Shown here piece after piece: positions 24,301 through 34,480 of a stretch of DNA of 64,000 nt (position 1 is the first letter of the stretch; the number at the start of each line of letters is the position of its first letter). The DNA is taken from the NCBI GenBank assembly GCA_030490835.1, contig CM059971.1:21011817-21075816 (forward strand). Direction: 5' to 3'. The position numbers were made by a program, and so were the translations under genes. Below the pieces are notes generated by a model. It was given only the letters and a program-made list of their open reading frames with translations. It was not told the origin of the DNA and did not search any database. The stretch is from Annona cherimola (Eukaryota > Streptophyta > Magnoliopsida > Magnoliales > Annonaceae).

Positions 24301-24734
24301 CTCCATGAAAAAAATCTCTTTCCTGTATCCTATTAGGATTTAGAATTTCTAACCCTAATATCTTAATTTCACTCTAAATTTCTTTTATATTATTATAACA
24401 TATTAAATAAATGCGATAAATAAGAAAAACAAAGAAAGATTGAAAGGAATTGGTTACTCCAAATTCCACCATTTTTTCCCAAATCCTCCAACTTCAAACG
24501 CTACCCAAGAAATCCAAATCTACCCTAAAATTTTCTACCAACTCTCTTTATCTCCTCTCTTCTTCTCCTGTTTTTTTCTTCGCTAGTTTTTTTCAATGGC
24601 CACACCTTTGTTCATGTTGGTAATTTTAGGTTATTGAATACATTTTTTTGAAAATAGTTCTTGGCTTTAATATTTTTTAAAATAGTCCCTCTATACACAA
24701 GATTTATAAATAAATATATATTGGGGTTTCACAG
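21390..24734 (-). mobile_element. LTR (family of 40162-42006) interrupted by a LINE
   Basis: The stretches 21390-22010 and 23800-24734 are collinear with the solo LTR at 40162-42006. Blocks near 21830 and 40680 (GAGTAAGTAAGATAA-like), near 23880 and 41155 (AAGAAAGAAATTT-like) and near 24420 and 41695 (GAACAAGAAAATAAAGAAAG-like) match, and both end in GGGGTTTCAC. The left edge TATAACACTCCACC sits beside a degenerate minus-strand priming site, so this may be a former 5' LTR rather than a solo copy. No target duplication found. Confidence 0.6.
22012..23762 (+). pseudogene. L1-type LINE 3' half (RT end, zinc region, RNase H), inactive
   Basis: The plus-strand reading, spread over several frames, gives the C-terminal part of a plant L1 reverse transcriptase: W-V-S-W, G-G-G-L-E-F-K-D, then F-N-L-A-L-L-A-K-Q-Y-W-R (22218-22400). 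Next come a zf-RVT-like region (22850-23100) and an RNase H domain (I-N-V-D near 23340, G-A-V-S-R-D, T-M-E-A-L-A-I near 23470). It ends near TAG at 23760-23762. Several frameshifts and stops inactivate it. It interrupts the LTR 21390-24734. No clear poly(A) tail or target duplication is visible. Confidence 0.75.
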
Positions 24735-26315
24735 AAAACAACAAAGATTTTCTACTAGATGTAGAAGATCATGCCTCTACTTAGTTAAGCAACAACATCA
24801 TGTATTTCATATAATTTTAGAATTTTTTGTTTGTTTTCAATTTTATGCGGACGGATTCTGTGCATTTAGTCCGTATTCCATTTTTGAGTTTGTTTTAATA
24901 ATTTCTTTTACGAAATTTGGAACATGAAATAACTAAGGATAAGCAAGAGCCTGATTATATACATCACAAAATGTTTTAGGCTAAAATATATCATTTATCT
25001 TTATAATCAGTTGTTTTTATTTTTCTTCATAAACATATTTTCTAAAGTGTATTCATTATATATATTGAGTTTTCCCTTTTTATAATATTTTTACTTATTC
25101 ATTTTTTCTTTTAAAAATCAAAATTTAAAGACAATGAAACATAACTTACACGCTCCTTAAAATGATGATTTTTAAAAATAAATATAAATATGAAAAGTAT
25201 TGTAAAATAATAAAACTTTCTATATGAATTAAATATACTTAAAAAATATGTTTACGAAGAAAAAATAAAAAAATAAAAACGAAAATAAAATAATGGAATG
25301 ATGTATACAATTGACCTCTGGGTAAGTGTGGAGCCTATATGCTTATGGTACATATTTGAACCATATTCCAGTTATATATAATTTTTTTTTACATTTTAAA
25401 TGAATTTGAAAATTAAATTAAGTTTTACATTGTTGGGGTTAACATGTATATCAAGTATTGAATTTGAACCCATACATGTATAGTAGCTTTTATATTTATT
25501 TTTCTCATGATTATATCTTAAATTTATTAGTTGATTTTCTTTACCATCATTTGCTTTAAGATAGTACCAAAAAGCATTTTAATCATAATTTTGAGTGAGC
25601 TGTATTTGCTTACAAATTTTATTATCATGTATAAATTATGACAAATGTTTAAATGTGTTCATAAATACATTAAAATATCACAATAATCTACAAAAGCATT
25701 TGTTCACCTCATAATTATGTTTTAAAAAATCTAGATAAAATTAAATTTCAAAATATTTTATTTTAATGATTTTTTGCATTTTTCACATGGGGATCATGCT
25801 CTTTTTTGTTGTGGCCCATGAACATTTTGATGGGATGAAGTTTGGTCTATGAGTAAAATAAATGATTCTAAATAGACTGAATAAATTAGATTTTGATTTA
25901 TTATTAAGATGGGCATAAAATAGGATAATACATGAAAGTCCAAAGGGATACCTTCTCAACTAAAGTATTTCTTGATACATGGCTACTCTGTTCTGTGAAA
26001 GGACGAACACCTATAAGTTCTAATTATTAATATGAGCTAAAAGTCCACATTAAATGAATTTTTAATTCTTTTATAGCTATAGAATCATATATCATTTTAC
26101 AGAATCGAAAAATAAAGCTTGTTGGTCATTTTACATAGGTTCATAGATTTTGGAAGAAATTTTGGGAAGCTACATGGGCATATTGAAATTATTGATATAC
26201 AAATCTCGGGTTCATTTGGATTTAGAGACAAAACATGTAATATTATTTTTTACGTGACTTTAAGTATATTTGGGATTTGCGAAAATAGTATTATTTTACT
26301 CTGATGACAAAGAAA
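24735..26315. other. AT-rich residue of pseudogene unit 3 leader region, plus fold-back element
   Basis: Apart from the hairpin at 24965-25310 nothing clear is present. Its right edge (about 26285-26320), read on the minus strand, continues the leader sequence interrupted by the gag-only element: TTTCTTTG-CAT-AGAG-AAATAATAC is comparable to 34456-34485. Confidence 0.4.
24965..25310. repeat. Long AT-rich fold-back element, copy 1
   Basis: Left arm (about 24975-25130) and right arm (about 25150-25305) are imperfect inverted repeats: TTTTCTTCATAAACATATTTT pairs with the complement of AAAAATATGTTTACGAAGAAA, and ATAATATTTTTACTTATT with the complement of AAAAGTATTGTAAAATAAT. A second copy is at 32490-32830. 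Non-coding. Confidence 0.65.
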
Positions 26316-26320
26316 TGAGA

Positions 26321-27634
26321 TGTTGGCCCCGAGTTTATGGCAAAACCCAAGAGGGGAGGGGTGAATTGGGTTCTTGAAAAATCCTTTGGTAAATTAAAAC
26401 TTAACCCCTTATAATTTCAATCCCCTTGATGAAACGTGATATGAGATAAAATGAGAGGGTGCAAATGGAATATAAAAACGTAAATAATCAAACCAAGCAA
26501 GAGACAGCGATATATAGTGGTTCGGGCAACCTTCCCTACTCCACTCTTCCAAGCACACACCCGTTGTGTCTTGGGTTCCACTGTTGTATTCTCAATACAA
26601 TCTAGAGCACCCGCTCTCTTCTAGATTCTAGCTCTAGGGGGCATATACAATAATCACTTGTTGGTAAGACCAACTCCAACCAACCAAGTCCAAACGATTG
26701 GTGAGACAAACTCCAACCAATCAAGCAAAACCCGTTAGTGAGACAAACTCAAACCAACCCCCTGTTTTGCTTCTTCTTGAATTCGGTCTCCAACACCGAT
26801 TCAAGGCAACAACACAAAATAAAATAAACAAAAGAGAAATTACACTTTACAATGTGTATTCGATTAAGCACCGGAAGCTCCTTGTCATGTAGATGATAAA
26901 CTTGGAAGCGCACTTGAAAGTTGTAGCACTTGGAAGCTTCAATAGTTATTCAAATATCTTCAACACACATGAATATAAGAAGATGAAAGCTCAACTTGTG
27001 TTTTCCTCTTTCTTTTCTCCTTCTCTCTTCTCTCCACGTTCATTCTTCAATGGTATATATAGAAAAAAAAAGGTTCTAGCCGTTGGAGTGGAGGTTCACG
27101 CGCATCTAGAGCTCCAACGTTCGGATTTTCGACCGTTACGAGTTGAAGTCGCAAGTGGAGTCGACTTCGGATGAGTGGAGTCGACTTCGGATGGGTGAAG
27201 TCGACTTGGGATGCGACTTCGCCTTGTAAAAACTTGCTGTCCAGAATTTTGCCTTCGAAGTTGCAGGTGAAGTCCACTTGGGTCTGGGACTTCACCCAAG
27301 TCGCAGGCGAAGTCGACTTGGGATGAGACTTCACTTTGCTGTCTGTCCGAAGTCGCAGGCGAAGTCGACTTGGGTCTGAGACTTCACCCAAGTCGCAAGT
27401 GAAGTCGACTTGGGTTGAGACTTCACTTTGCTGAACTTGCAATTCATGAACTAGAACTCTTGAAACTTAAATTATTTCACATTCTCATTTTTATACACAT
27501 AATTAGAGACAAAATATCTGAGAACAATTTGACAATTGTGTTAGATCCTTTTTAATGATATTTCAATTATTTGTTAATCATCAAAATCAAATTAACCATT
27601 CTATTCGATAAGCACATGATCAATAATCTCAACA
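26321..27634 (-). repeat. 3' LTR of the TR-GAG element
   Basis: TG...CA bounded, 1314 bp. Contains a cluster of the palindromic motif AAGTCGACTT and variants (27147-27430), which makes the short open frames here artefacts. The stretch GGTTCGGGCAACCTTCC near 26519 and the CTTCTAGATTCTAGCTCTAG block near 26618 are conserved in all related LTRs of the window. Confidence 0.93.
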
Positions 27635-28120
27635 ATCTCCCCCTTTTTGATGATTGACAAAACTTAATTGAAATATCTTCCTTTCTCAAATGAAACACAA
27701 ATGTGTATATATGAAGATCATGATTTTCATCAATAAGCGTAATAATATATATTCTTTTCATGGAAATACTTCTCCCCCTAAGTTATATGCAATATTATTC
27801 TCTTTAAGATATTCCCATACTCTCTCCCCCTTTTTGTCAATCAATACAAAAAGGTAGCACAATGGGGTTCAATGGGACATATAAAATAGGTAGTACAAAT
27901 GAGGCTTTAAAAGATAGGTTCATACTACACTCTTTCTCCCCCTTTTCATACTAATCATTCATTTTGAGTCAAGCATATGATCAATAAGCGCAATAATTTC
28001 TTTATTAATTATTTTGACTATGGTACCACTTGTTTTATTAGTTTCTTTGGGAGAGCAACATACCTTCACTTACCTTTGATTAAAGTTATCATTGCTATTT
28101 TGCTCAACTCCCCCTTTCTT
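27635..28120 (-). promoter_or_regulatory. Polypurine tract plus four further PPT-like motifs
   Basis: On the minus strand AAAAAGGGGGAGAT directly abuts the 3' LTR (27635-27648). Similar GGGGGAG tracts lie near 27772, 27826, 27933 and 28108. Repeated PPT-like motifs before the 3' LTR are a reported hallmark of Sireviruses. The remaining sequence up to the gag stop (28273) is non-coding. Confidence 0.75.
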
Positions 28121-28272
28121 TTGCAATTCATGCTCCTTCATTCTCTAGATAGCTTTGAAATAAAAAACCTGCATCACAAATATGATATCTTCTTTTCTTT
28201 TGGTACCCGTGTTATGGGTCCATGAATGTTAGTACCATAATACATAGGAACTCAAGGAGACTTGGTTCCACC

Positions 28273-29940
28273 TTAGATATGTCTCTTTGGCATCCAAACT
28301 AATTTGACTCCATTGTAAACCATTTTTCTTGCCTTGCATTGATATATTTTGTGTCCAAACTTATTACAATAATGGCAAGTGATTCTAGCATACGTTAGAG
28401 TACCATGATAACTCTTTGGTTGCCAAGTAGGTATATTTGTCAATGATTTATCAACAAGCTTCTTAAAATGTCTCCTCACATTTGATGTACTAGAAGCTTT
28501 AATCCAAATAGGAGCATTTACCTTATTTAATTTGGCATTAATGTGCTTTATATATCCAAAACCTCTCTTATCAACTTGAGTGGTCATTTTAAAGAATTTC
28601 TGCACATTTTCTCTCGGGTTGGAGAACTTTGCCAATGATTCTTTCAAGATTTGGTTCTCCTTGCTTAATGCCTCTGTTTCATTCTTCAAGGCATTTATAT
28701 CATTTCGCAAGGATGCATTCTCCTCCGCTAATTTTCCATTTGCAATAGCAGTTGTATCGATTTGCCTTTTCTTTTGAACATATTTGGTACCAAGGCTTTT
28801 GAATTCATCAAATAATGAGTCATAAGTTTGTTGTAAATCATTCAACTCATTACATTTAGAACAATCATTAGAAGATGAATAAGAATCAGATGAGTTTACC
28901 TCGATATCCGTAGATGCATCACTTTCTTCAAAATTTTGGCAAGTTTTCTTTTCATCTTCTATAATGGCCATGCAGCAAATTCTTGCCCAATTTACTGCAT
29001 CTTCTCCTTCGCTCGATGAGGTGCTAGAACTTGAGGTAGTATATCTCTTTTTAAGCATTCTTCTAGCTTGTCTCTTTGAAAAACTTCTCTTATTTTGAAT
29101 TTCCAAATCATCCGGGGTGGTACATTCGATTTGTATATGTCCAAGACCACCACATTTATAACACTTTGGAAATTCCTTTCTTCTATTCTTCATTTTCTTC
29201 TTTGAGCTAGAATATTCGTATGAGCTTGATGTAGATTCACTTGAGCTCTTCATCATACTTTTGAGCGCAATAGACTTCTTACTTCTTTGAGATTCTTCTT
29301 TCTTATTTTTGATGAGCTCATGAGACATGAGTGAGCTAATCAAGTCATTTACTTTGAGCTTGTTTAAGTCCTTTGCCTCCTCAATAGCTGTGATCTTTTC
29401 ATTCCATGAGTTTGGCAATGCTCTAAGTATTTTCATAACTTGCTCACTTTCAGAAATTGGCTTTTCTAGGCCTTTAAGAGCGTTAGTGATTTTAGAGAAT
29501 CTAGCATACATTTCTGAAATTGATTCACCATCTAACATTTGAAATCTTTCAAAATCACCAACAAGGATATTCCTTTTAGTTCCTTTTACTTGGGAGGAAC
29601 CCTCATAAATAGATACCAATTTATCCCATATCTCTTTAGCCGTTGTGCATGAGGAAACTCTATCAAATTCTGTTGCGGTCAATGCACAAAATAAGAAATT
29701 CATAGCTTTGGCATTACTTTGGACGGACATAGTTTCTTCTTTAGTCCAAGTGGACGCCTTGTCCCCATTTGGTAATGTAATGCCGTCTTGTATGGCTATC
29801 CAAGAATTCATATTAGTTGCCATAATGAGTTGTTTCATCCTTAACTTCCAATAACTAAAATTATTGCCATCAAATAGAGGTGGCCTTAAAAATGATTGGC
29901 CTTCGGCAAATGCAGGTACAGAAGTTAAGTAGGTTGCCAT
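28273..29940 (-). CDS. Copia-type (Sirevirus-like) Gag polyprotein, intact
   Basis: Continuous frame of 555 residues starting 40 bases inside the priming site. The N-terminal half is a Copia gag (UBN2/DUF4219-like) domain: R-P-P-L-F-D-G-N-N-F-S-Y-W near residues 19-31 and conserved W-D-K-L. A CCHC zinc knuckle near residue 260 (C-Y-K-C-G-G-L-G-H...C) is followed by a serine/acid-rich linker, a coiled coil at about 370-450 (leucine/glutamate heptads) and a second CCHC near 522-535. The long coiled-coil C-terminal extension is usual for Sirevirus Gag. It would form the capsid-like particle and bind RNA. No pol follows; the frame ends in non-coding DNA. The intact frame with near-identical LTRs suggests recent activity with enzymes supplied in trans. 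Confidence 0.92.
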   Translation of the reverse strand: MATYLTSVPAFAEGQSFLRPPLFDGNNFSYWKLRMKQLIMATNMNSWIAIQDGITLPNGDKASTWTKEETMSVQSNAKAMNFLFCALTATEFDRVSSCTTAKEIWDKLVSIYEGSSQVKGTKRNILVGDFERFQMLDGESISEMYARFSKITNALKGLEKPISESEQVMKILRALPNSWNEKITAIEEAKDLNKLKVNDLISSLMSHELIKNKKEESQRSKKSIALKSMMKSSSESTSSSYEYSSSKKKMKNRRKEFPKCYKCGGLGHIQIECTTPDDLEIQNKRSFSKRQARRMLKKRYTTSSSSTSSSEGEDAVNWARICCMAIIEDEKKTCQNFEESDASTDIEVNSSDSYSSSNDCSKCNELNDLQQTYDSLFDEFKSLGTKYVQKKRQIDTTAIANGKLAEENASLRNDINALKNETEALSKENQILKESLAKFSNPRENVQKFFKMTTQVDKRGFGYIKHINAKLNKVNAPIWIKASSTSNVRRHFKKLVDKSLTNIPTWQPKSYHGTLTYARITCHYCNKFGHKIYQCKARKMVYNGVKLVWMPKRHI

Positions 29941-29980
29941 AAAAATATAAAAGAGATCTCCTCAAATAAAATAGAGGCCT

Positions 29981-29992
29981 GCTCTGATACCA
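29981..29992 (-). promoter_or_regulatory. Primer binding site (initiator Met-tRNA)
   Basis: Minus strand TGGTATCAGAGC, the complement of the 3' end of plant initiator methionine tRNA, two bases inside the 5' LTR. Confidence 0.95.
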
Positions 29993-29994
29993 CT

Positions 29995-31308
29995 TGTTGG
30001 CCCCGAGTTTATGGCAAAATCCAAGAGGGGAGGGGTGAATTGGGTTCTTGAAAAATCCTTTGGTAAATTAAAACTTAACCCCTTATAATTTCAATCCCCT
30101 TGATGAAACGTGATATGAGATAGAATGAGAGGGTGCAAATGGAATATAAAAACGTAAACAATCAAACCAAGCAAGAGACAGCGATATATAGTGGTTCGGG
30201 CAACCTTCCCTACTCCACTCTTCCAAGCACACACCCGTTGTGTCTTGGGTTCCACTGTTGTATTCTCAATACAATCTAGAGCACCCGCTCTCTTCTAGAT
30301 TCTAGCTCTAGGGGGCATATACAATAATCACTTGTTGGTAAGACCAACTCCAACCAACCAAGTCCAAACGATTGGTGAGACAAACTCCAACCAATCAAGC
30401 AAAACCCGTTAGTGAGACAAACTCAAACCAACCCCCTGTTTTGCTTCTTCTTGAATTCGGTCTCCAACACCGATTCAAGGCAACAACACAAAATAAAATA
30501 AACAAAAGAGAAATTACACTTTACAATGTGTATTCGATTAAGCACCGGAAGCTCCTTGTCATGTAGATGATAAACTTGGAAGCGCACTTGAAAGTTGTAG
30601 CACTTGGAAGCTTCAATAGTTATTCAAATATCTTCAACACACATGAATATAAGAAGATGAAAGCTCAACTTGTGTTTTCCTCTTTCTTTTCTCCTTCTCT
30701 CTTCTCTCCACGTTCATTCTTCAATGGTATATATAGAAAAAAAAAGGTTCTAGCCGTTGGAGTGGAGGTTCACGCGCATCTAGAGCTCCAACGTTCGGAT
30801 TTTCGACCGTTACGAGTTGAAGTCGCAAGTGGAGTCGACTTCGGATGAGTGGAGTCGACTTCGGATGGGTGAAGTCGACTTGGGATGCGACTTCGCCTTG
30901 TAAAAACTTGCTGTCCAGAATTTTGCCTTCGAAGTTGCAGGTGAAGTCCACTTGGGTCTGGGACTTCACCCAAGTCGCAGGCGAAGTCGACTTGGGATGA
31001 GACTTCACTTTGCTGTCTGTCCGAAGTCGCAGGCGAAGTCGACTTGGGTCTGAGACTTCACCCAAGTCGCAAGTGAAGTCGACTTGGGTTGAGACTTCAC
31101 TTTGCTGAACTTGCAATTCATGAACTAGAACTCTTGAAACTTAAATTATTTCACATTCTCATTTTTATACACATAATTAGAGACAAAATATCTGAGAACA
31201 ATTTGACAATTGTGTTAGATCCTTTTTAATGATATTTCAATTATTTGTTAATCATCAAAATCAAATTAACCATTCTATTCGATAAGCACATGATCAATAA
31301 TCTCAACA
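29995..31308 (-). repeat. 5' LTR of the TR-GAG element
   Basis: Duplicate of 26321-27634 offset by exactly 3674 bases. By eye the only differences lie in the first 200 bases (three substitutions). Promoter and polyadenylation signals should lie here, but their positions were not resolved. Confidence 0.93.
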
Positions 31309-31575
31309 TGAGAGAGATTATTCTTCTTCTTATTGCGGAGAAAAAAGTGAGTTAATCGAGAGAGAAGATTTTAGTGATTGACCTTGTGCCTTGTGAGAAA
31401 CGCTCACGTGGTAGAGCTGATACGGTGGAAAGTGTAAAACAACGACTGTGCAGATGCCTCTGTAAAACTGTAACAGGAGAGACGAATTTATAGACAAAGG
31501 GGTTGTAACCGACCCGGTTATACAGGTTAGAATTTAGACAAAGGGGGTGGAACCATAAACTTAACTCATTTAACA
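31309..31575 (-). pseudogene. Promoter and leader of pseudogene unit 3
   Basis: On the minus strand: GGTTACAACCCCTTTGTCTATAAATTCGTC (about 31510-31481; TATA at 31487-31492), a TCTC-rich leader, then CACAAGGTCAATCAC near 31380, all matching the promoter at 34185-34480 of the intact plus-strand gene. The leader is cut by the TR-GAG element after AATAATCTCTCTCA and resumes left of 26316. The promoter itself appears intact, so it could still drive transcription into the element. Confidence 0.7.
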
Positions 31576-32489
31576 CAAACTCTGAGGTTGCTGGTTACCA
31601 CATCTAACAAATGTGTTGGTGAAAGTGGTTGAGAAATAAAAAAATTAAAAGAATAAATTGTTTAACTATTATCATAAGTAAATCTAAAGAAATTTCCGCT
31701 CGGTTTCATGTAAGCCCATTAATTTTTCTACTTTAATTTAATGATTGATAAGAAATTCTTTTCAACTACTTATGTCATTTTTATTTATAGGAAAATTTGC
31801 ATTTTAAATTTTCTAACTTTGCATATTCGCATTTTAAATATTGAGGTTGTATTAACATTTTAAATTATGTAAAATTTAGTTCTTTACATTTTAAACCCTC
31901 ATCCCTTAAGGCGCTAAAAGACACTGCTAAAATCTTGCAAAATGTTTAAAATGCTTTTGGCATTTTTAACCCTTTAACTTTATAAAGTTATATTTTAAGT
32001 CCAAAAGTTTGTCATTTCAAGTACATCATATTATGTAAACCATCAAAACACCAATTTCAGTATTTCATCTCTAATAATTTGCTTATTTTCATATTTACTC
32101 ATATAATATTTTTAAACTTAAATATTTTTAACGTGCATAGAATAAATCCAGCAACATGCATGGCAGTTGCGATTGGTTATTATCGCTGATTGGATGGTGG
32201 AGATGGGTTCATGATGATAGAAATGAAGATAGCATTTTGGTAAGAATGTGCTAGATTTGTTGCAGAGAACATGCAAGATGGGTTCGAATAAGATGAGAGG
32301 TAAGGATTTTTTTTCGCTTGATTTGTACTGCGAGTTGAGATGAGATATACCATTATAAGACCAATCAAAAAAGAAAAAATTCTTTATAGAATTATTTATC
32401 CACATAATGCTGATATTTTAGATGACTTAAATATTAAAAATATAATTTTAAGATGGAGTATGGTTATATACACCATGATGTATTTTAGG
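31576..32489. other. AT-rich intergenic DNA
   Basis: Contains a loose repetition of CATTTTAAA (31790-31990). Short frames near 32118-32405 have no recognisable domain and are not supported. No RNA gene seen. Confidence 0.35.
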
Positions 32490-32830
32490 CCGAAATACAA
32501 TATTCGTTTATTTTATTTTATTCTACTTTTATTTGATATTTTTTCATAAATATGTTTTACTAATTGTATTTAATCTATATATCAAGTTTCGCTATTTTAT
32601 GATACTTTTACGAATTTATTTTTTATTTGTTAAAATCAAATTTTTTAGGGGTGGAAAATGACTTAAATGCGCCTAAAATTGATATTTTTTAAAATAAAAA
32701 ATAAATATATAAAAGTATTATAAAATAGCAAAACTCGATATATATATATATATTAAATAAATTTGAAAAAGATACTTATGAAGAAAAATCAAATGAAGTA
32801 AAAATAAAATAAAATAAATGAATGTCATGC
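32490..32830. repeat. Long AT-rich fold-back element, copy 2
   Basis: Arms of about 150 bases: CGTTTATTTTATTTTATTCT near 32504 pairs with the complement of AAAATAAAATAAATGAATG near 32806, and CGCTATTTTATGATACTTTT near 32591 with the complement of AAAAGTATTATAAAATAGC near 32713. Same family as 24965-25310. Includes a (TA)n stretch near 32739-32750. Non-coding. Confidence 0.7.
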
Positions 32831-33489
32831 TTCTTTTAAGATTGATATTTAGCATAAAAATATTTTGTTACATTAATTTTACATATTTGTAGGTGGGATA
32901 CATGTACAATTATACTAGAAAATGATAAATTTTAATGACAATATAAGTGATGTTAAATAGATGGATGAAGTAAACAAAAATTAGGCATTGACAAACATGG
33001 GAGGAAGAATTTCACAAAATCCCAAAATCACGTGGAATTAAAAAAAAAAAAAAAAGTGATTGGGGTTTGGTCCATTTTCAGCGGCTTTAATTTAAATCAT
33101 TCAACAAAGGCGTGCGCTGACCCCTGGGGGTTGAAGCGGAAGTGGCATTAACATCAAGTTTGCTACATTTTTATGTCTCTGATCTTTCCACTCCAATTCC
33201 ATGAAACTTTTCTAGTATAAACTTCTTCGGATCAGTTCATTATCATCTAGATGTCAAGCCATCCAGAAACAAATCTTAAATTTGGGGAATCATTTACCCA
33301 AACAAAGCTAATCTAACTATAGTACCAGAAATTCTCATCAAAGAAACGGAAAAACATTTTTTTTGAACGCGACACATTTCTAATTTACATTTTAAATAAC
33401 ATTTTAACGTGGAAGTGTAGAACTTTATAATCAAATAAGGTTAGCCCAAATGTCCTTGAAAAATTGGCACCAAACACAGTAATCTGCCT
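32831..33489. other. Intergenic sequence, nothing recognised
   Basis: No frame, repeat or RNA gene could be supported. An A16-type homopolymer lies near 33040. Confidence 0.35.
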
Positions 33490-34180
33490 TTTCATTAGGA
33501 AATTGTCGTATTAAATTAATTTGATTATTAAAGTATGTTTAGGTTTAAGGACTTAGAATAGGGCTCAATTAGGGTTACAGTTTGCACAATAAAACCTTAT
33601 ATGTTTTTTTTGATGGAAAATAAAACCTTATATTTGAGTTACAGTTTGCACAAAAAACCTTAACCTCATGAATTTAAATTACTCAAGTTGCAACCCTACT
33701 AAATAGAGGTGCAACAATGATAGGCTTAATTCATGACCCGGCTAACCTAATTTGAATTTCACATATGAAGGTTGCTAATATATTCTACTTGTATTCATCT
33801 AACATAAATGATCGGTTACTGAATTGGTCACAAGTTGAGATTATTTAACCCTTCAATTAAATTATTTGAACCTTATAGTCGATCCATATAACCCACTTAC
33901 AACCACCAGATAAAGGGTTAAAATAATTCATCTGTTGATTTTATAAATCAACGCAAAATTATTTACAATGAAATCAATAATTCAAATAAACGTCTCTATG
34001 AATATTATTGTTTTAAAATTCAATTAATAATAATCCATTAGCATTATAACCTTTATTTTTACTTGCGTTTATAGTTTAAACAATTTTTATTTTAAGTCTT
34101 CATTACTCAACCATTTTTTCCAACACAATAGTAATATGTGGTCTACCTGCGACCCGGATTAGGGTTGACTTCTAACCATA
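33490..34180 (+). repeat. Unit 4 upstream region, inverted match to 6900-7560
   Basis: The plus strand here matches the minus strand upstream of the unit 1 gene: TAAATTAATTTGATTATTAAAG near 33515, ATGACCCGGCTAACCTAATTTG near 33733 and AAGGTTGCTAAT near 33768. This conserved 5' flank shows that the plus-strand gene is an inverted copy with its own upstream region. Confidence 0.6.
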
Positions 34181-34184
34181 TTTC

Positions 34185-34480
34185 CCTGCCGGTTACGCCC
34201 CCTTTGCCTATAAATTCGTCTCTCTTGTTCCTGCTTTTTACATCAGCGGCTTCGCAGTCACTGCTCTCCACTCTCCGCCATATATGTCAGCTCTCGTCCT
34301 CCTCCCAACTCAACCATACCAGCGCTGCTAACAAAGGTCAATCGCTCATTGAATCTTCTCTTCATCTGATCTCGTGCCTCTATAATTAGGAAGTGAAGAT
34401 TCTCTTACTGATTTCTGTGCAATAAGGAGGAGAATAATACTCTCTTTCTCTCTCATTTCTTTGCAATAAAGAGCAAAACA
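34185..34480 (+). promoter_or_regulatory. Promoter and distal leader of the plus-strand peptide gene
   Basis: GGTTACGCCCCCTTTGCCTATAAATTCGTC, with TATA at 34209-34214, predicts a start near 34240. The leader is C/T-rich and carries the family's AAGGTCAATC (34335-34344). An 83-codon open frame across this stretch is not conserved in the other two copies (a one-base indel shifts it), so it is treated as leader rather than protein. Confidence 0.65.

Larger units (their letters stand above)
26321..31308 (-). mobile_element. Complete non-autonomous Sirevirus-like TR-GAG retrotransposon
   Basis: A 4988-bp element on the minus strand. It has 1314-bp LTRs (26321-27634 and 29995-31308), 5-bp target duplication TGAGA (26316-26320 and 31309-31313), a priming site complementary to initiator Met-tRNA (29981-29992), one long gag frame, and a polypurine tract (27635-27648). 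There is no protease, integrase, reverse transcriptase or RNase H. Known gag-only LTR elements of plants are called TR-GAG; mobility would need enzymes from an autonomous relative. The LTRs differ at about three positions by eye, so the insertion is young. It split the leader of the unit 3 pseudogene. Confidence 0.93.

Noticed and set aside
27047..27442. 131-codon frame with Q-V-D-F-T repeats, duplicated at 30721-31116
   Set aside because: Lies within both LTRs; the repeats come from the GTCGACTT array, and similar frames arise in every related LTR.
34138..34389. 83-codon serine/leucine-rich frame
   Set aside because: Spans the TATA box and leader; an indel breaks the frame in the homologous leader of the minus-strand gene.
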